Assembly (NCBI GenBank): GCA_046484625.1
Contig: JAWOIO010000111.1
Coordinates: 1-16,960 of the forward strand
Origin: DASUAO01 sp046484625
GTDB taxonomy: Bacteria; Actinomycetota; Acidimicrobiia; IMCC26256; PALSA-555
Reading direction: 5' to 3'
Length of the DNA: 16,960 nucleotides
Numbering within the stretch: position 1 is the stretch's first letter; the number at the start of each line of letters is the position of its first letter. The notes beneath the pieces are model-generated. The model was not told where the DNA came from, did no database searches, and saw only the letters and a program-made list of their open reading frames with translations. Shown here piece by piece: positions 14,281 through 16,960 of the stretch. Position numbers and translations under genes: made by a program.

Positions 14281-16960
14281 CAGGAGCCCCAGAAGTCGTC
14301 GTCGTCGGCACCGAGCGCCGCGAGCGGATCGGACCGCTGCTCGGCTCGCTCCCGTCGCTCCTGTCGAGCCCGCCCCATCCGTGCCGAGCGCGCGCGTCGA
14401 CGGCCGAGGCCCCACCACACGAGCGCGAGGACACCGATCGCGACCTGCGCCGCGCAGAGCACGTTCCTCGTGGTCTGACCATCGTGGGTGATCGAGACCG
14501 GCTGCGCGTCAGGGTTCTCCCAGGTGTTCACGACACCGAAGGCCTCGGCGTGGTCGAGCACCCCGTCGCTTCCCGAGGCCTGCCACCCGGCGTCGTACGC
14601 CTCGGCGTCGAGGATGCGACCGGGTGGTACGGAACCGCCTCCGAGGGGAGCGGCACCGGTCAGGTCGGTCGCGGCTGCGGCCGAGAGCGACACCGGTCTC
14701 GCCGCGGGCGGAGCCACCGGGATCTTGTCGGCATCGGCACCGGTCACGACGGCGGTCGCGGGTGCCCACGACTCGTTCTCGTAGAGCACGAGCCCAGCGT
14801 CGCTGCGCAGGCGGGCCAGGTCGAGCTGGTCCGCGAGCGCCGCGGTCACGGCCGGGAGTCGACGACCGGGCGTCCCGCCCACCCCGTCGCGACGCGGCAG
14901 GGCGACGTAGCGCACGCCGGCAACGGCCAGGAGTCGACCGAGCCGGGTCGTGTCGCCCGAGATCGCCCGGACGAGGCTGCGCTCGACGAACGCGTCGGCA
15001 TCGGTGAAGGGCGCGCGCAGCACGTCGCGAGCATCGCCCGGCCCGTCGCGGGTGAGCACCCAGCCGAAGCCGTTTCCGCGGTCCACGGGACCGAAGGGGA
15101 CGATGTCGGGATCGCCGACCCACAGCACCCGGAAGTCCCCCTCGGCTCGCTGGTCGCGGGTGAAGGCCAGCGCCTCGATCCAGTCCTCCTCGGGCGCCCC
15201 CCACCGGCCATCGAAGGAGTCCCCGATGAAGCCGAACCCACCGAGCACGATGCCGACCACGGCGAGCACGACGAGCGCACGACGACCGACCTCGGTGCCG
15301 TCCAGGCGCGCCCGGACGCCGATCGGGCGCGTCGTCGCGCCGGACCACTCCGACATCTCGTCGGGCGTCAGCCCGTCACCGGGGAGCTGGTCACTGGCAC
15401 GGTCGTCGGTGGTCCGTCGTCGGATCGGCAGGGCACCCACGGCGATCGCGGATGCGAGCGCGACGCCGAGCGCAGCGAGGCTGAGCCCCGCCTCGGGCGC
15501 GAGGACAGCCGTGTCGGGCGCCAGCCGGGACGGTAACCAGACCGCACCCATGCCGACCACGATGAGCACCCAGGCCCGCACGGCCCATGCGAGCATCGTG
15601 CCGCGGGCGAGCACCAGCGCCAGTGCGGCCGCGAGCAGCAGTCCCCATGGCGCGATCCCTGCGCCCGCGGGTCCGGTCTCGAAGCGCAGGACCTCGGCCA
15701 GCTCGAGCTGGGGCCGAAAGCGGAGGCCGAGCGCGGCGAGGTCGTCGGATGCGCCGAACAGCGTCGCGGTCCACGGCGCCAGGAGGACCCCGGCGCCGAC
15801 CGCTCCGACGACCGCGGCGCCGAGCGCGCGCAGGGCGGCGGCGCCCTCGCCGACGAGGAGCGACGACGCCACGAACGCGAGCGCGACGACGACCGGCGCC
15901 GCGACCGCGAGCGGAGCGAACGACGCCACGAACGCGGTCGCGATGGTCAGGCCGACGAGCGGCCGCCGGGACGTGCCCTGCACGCCCGAGAACCGCGCCA
16001 CGCGCACGACGAGCAGGACGAGGAACGGCAGCGTGGCGTACAGCATGAGCGGACCGAGGCGTCCGGTCGCGATCGCGTTCCGTGGCACGGGCACGAAGAC
16101 GTAGACCAGCGCGGCGGCCGCCGATGCCGCCGGTCCCGATGAGATGGCGCGGGCCAACCGATATGCGCCCGCTCCCCCGACGACGAACGCGCCAACGACG
16201 AGCAGTGACTGCGCGAACCCGACACCGCCGAGGAACACGGTCCCGAGGCCGGCCATCAGCGCGAGGGCCGGCGGGGCCTGTGCGGTCGACCCGAGGCCGG
16301 TATGACGCCAGGCCGACGAGAACTCCGCGACGAGTGCCTTCACCCCCGGCCACGGGACGACGTCCCCGACTGCCGGGACCCCGTCGGAGAACAGGTCGCG
16401 CGAGCCGAACGCGAGGACCACGATCGCGGCGAGGAGCGCGTACGACGCCGGGGTCCGCATCGCGTCGCCGAACGCCTCCAGGAGGTCCCGGCCCCGCTCG
16501 CCGACGGACTGGATCCGCTCGTCGGCGTGGCGATGCGCGAGGAAGGCACTGACGCGGGCGCTCGCGCCGACCTGCAGCTCGCGCAGGTCACCGTCGTGGA
16601 TCGCGCGACGGGCTTGGGCGACACGACGGGCCCGACGGACCCGACCGAACCGAAGCACGTTCCACCACCAGGCCGAGAACGCGGCGCCCGCCTCACGCCG
16701 TCGAGAGGTGGGCAGCAACACGATCGCCTCGAACAGCGACACCGCGAGCCCGACCGGGACGACGTACGCGAGGCTGGCCCGCGAGTACGAGGTCAGCAGG
16801 ACCCGCACACGCGCCTGGGCGACCGCGCCGACGCTCGGGACGTCGTCGGCGTTGTGCTGCATGGCGGCTTCGTGGTGCCGACCCCGGGCGTCGGGCGCCA
16901 CCATCACCCGCGCGCCGGCGAGGCGGGCCCGCCAACAAAGGTCGAGATCCTCGGATCCGG
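14280..16960 (-). CDS. GT2 glycosyltransferase fused to a large GT-C/YfhO-like membrane domain (5' end beyond window)
   Basis: The frame is open to the right edge. Its first visible residues (GSEDLDLCWRARLAGARV, upstream of the first possible start codon near 16907) are the end of a GT2 GT-A domain: ED is the usual catalytic-base region and the CWR...AG stretch is typical. So at least 893 residues are visible and the GT2 domain is mostly outside the window. After GRHHEA the chain enters membrane segments (LAYVVPVGLAVSLFEAIVLL first), a basic cytoplasmic stretch, then a dozen or so hydrophobic segments, and an extracytoplasmic part with AYDAGWQASGSDGVLDHA resembling YfhO-type C-termini, one last membrane segment and a basic and acidic tail. 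The family is common in actinobacteria next to DUF5719. The likely role is building or exporting an envelope polysaccharide; sugars are unknown. The stop shares one base with the DUF5719 start. Confidence 0.85.
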   Translation of the reverse strand, partial: GSEDLDLCWRARLAGARVMVAPDARGRHHEAAMQHNADDVPSVGAVAQARVRVLLTSYSRASLAYVVPVGLAVSLFEAIVLLPTSRRREAGAAFSAWWWNVLRFGRVRRARRVAQARRAIHDGDLRELQVGASARVSAFLAHRHADERIQSVGERGRDLLEAFGDAMRTPASYALLAAIVVLAFGSRDLFSDGVPAVGDVVPWPGVKALVAEFSSAWRHTGLGSTAQAPPALALMAGLGTVFLGGVGFAQSLLVVGAFVVGGAGAYRLARAISSGPAASAAAALVYVFVPVPRNAIATGRLGPLMLYATLPFLVLLVVRVARFSGVQGTSRRPLVGLTIATAFVASFAPLAVAAPVVVALAFVASSLLVGEGAAALRALGAAVVGAVGAGVLLAPWTATLFGASDDLAALGLRFRPQLELAEVLRFETGPAGAGIAPWGLLLAAALALVLARGTMLAWAVRAWVLIVVGMGAVWLPSRLAPDTAVLAPEAGLSLAALGVALASAIAVGALPIRRRTTDDRASDQLPGDGLTPDEMSEWSGATTRPIGVRARLDGTEVGRRALVVLAVVGIVLGGFGFIGDSFDGRWGAPEEDWIEALAFTRDQRAEGDFRVLWVGDPDIVPFGPVDRGNGFGWVLTRDGPGDARDVLRAPFTDADAFVERSLVRAISGDTTRLGRLLAVAGVRYVALPRRDGVGGTPGRRLPAVTAALADQLDLARLRSDAGLVLYENESWAPATAVVTGADADKIPVAPPAARPVSLSAAAATDLTGAAPLGGGSVPPGRILDAEAYDAGWQASGSDGVLDHAEAFGVVNTWENPDAQPVSITHDGQTTRNVLCAAQVAIGVLALVWWGLGRRRARSARMGRARQERRERAEQRSDPLAALGADDDDFWGS

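Noticed and set aside
16949..16960. GGATCC at the right edge as a second chimeric join
   Set aside because: The residues encoded there (GSEDLDLC) continue a normal GT2 motif into the membrane domain, so the sequence is consistent across the site.

Overview
The window is GC-rich bacterial DNA, and I think it is two unrelated pieces joined near position 4065. The left piece (1 to about 4065) holds nonulosonic (sialic-type) acid genes (the 3' part of a neuA-HAD fusion, then neuB), a type IV pilin with a sigma-54-like promoter, and the C-terminal half of an O-antigen-ligase (Wzy_C) family membrane protein. The pilin resembles those I associate with Gemmatimonadota. The right piece (about 4065 to 16960) looks like an actinobacterium, probably of the Acidimicrobiia type. 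It carries a mannose-phosphate cluster in an order known from actinobacteria (phosphomannomutase, Trm112-like protein, SIS-domain isomerase), ftsH, and a glycosyltransferase/DUF5719/thioredoxin-like group. The taxonomic calls are inferences from protein character, not from a search.

Layout. 1-1993 (+): neuA-HAD (cut by the left edge) and neuB overlap by 8 bases. 1994-2230: a 237-base intergenic region with inverted repeats, one perfect DnaA-box 9-mer and a -24/-12 promoter. 2231-2629 (+): pilin. 2664-2707: a strong UUCG hairpin terminator between two convergent genes. 2704-4671 (-): one open frame that begins as a phosphoglucose/phosphomannose isomerase and continues in frame as an O-antigen ligase; both halves are incomplete. 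4676-10114 (-): read upstream to downstream, a CPBP intramembrane protease, a 55-residue zinc ribbon, an 868-residue GT-C/YfhO-like membrane protein, phosphomannomutase, the Trm112-like protein and the isomerase half. 10291-12339 (+): ftsH, divergent from the CPBP gene. 12341-16960 (-): a GT2-membrane fusion protein (cut by the right edge), DUF5719 and a membrane-anchored thioredoxin-like protein, coupled by overlapping start and stop codons.

How the genes fit together. On the right, phosphomannomutase and the isomerase would supply mannose-1-phosphate for GDP-mannose, and the two large membrane proteins look like cell-envelope glycan enzymes. FtsH and the CPBP protease are envelope proteases transcribed from a shared divergent region. 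On the left, neuB and neuA would make a CMP-activated nonulosonic acid, and a Wzy_C ligase beside a pilin raises the possibility of pilin or surface-glycan decoration.

I found no convincing rRNA, tRNA, CRISPR array or insertion sequence. No stretch over 300 bases lacks a gene. The main point for a user of this sequence is the probable chimeric join inside the 2704-4671 frame.
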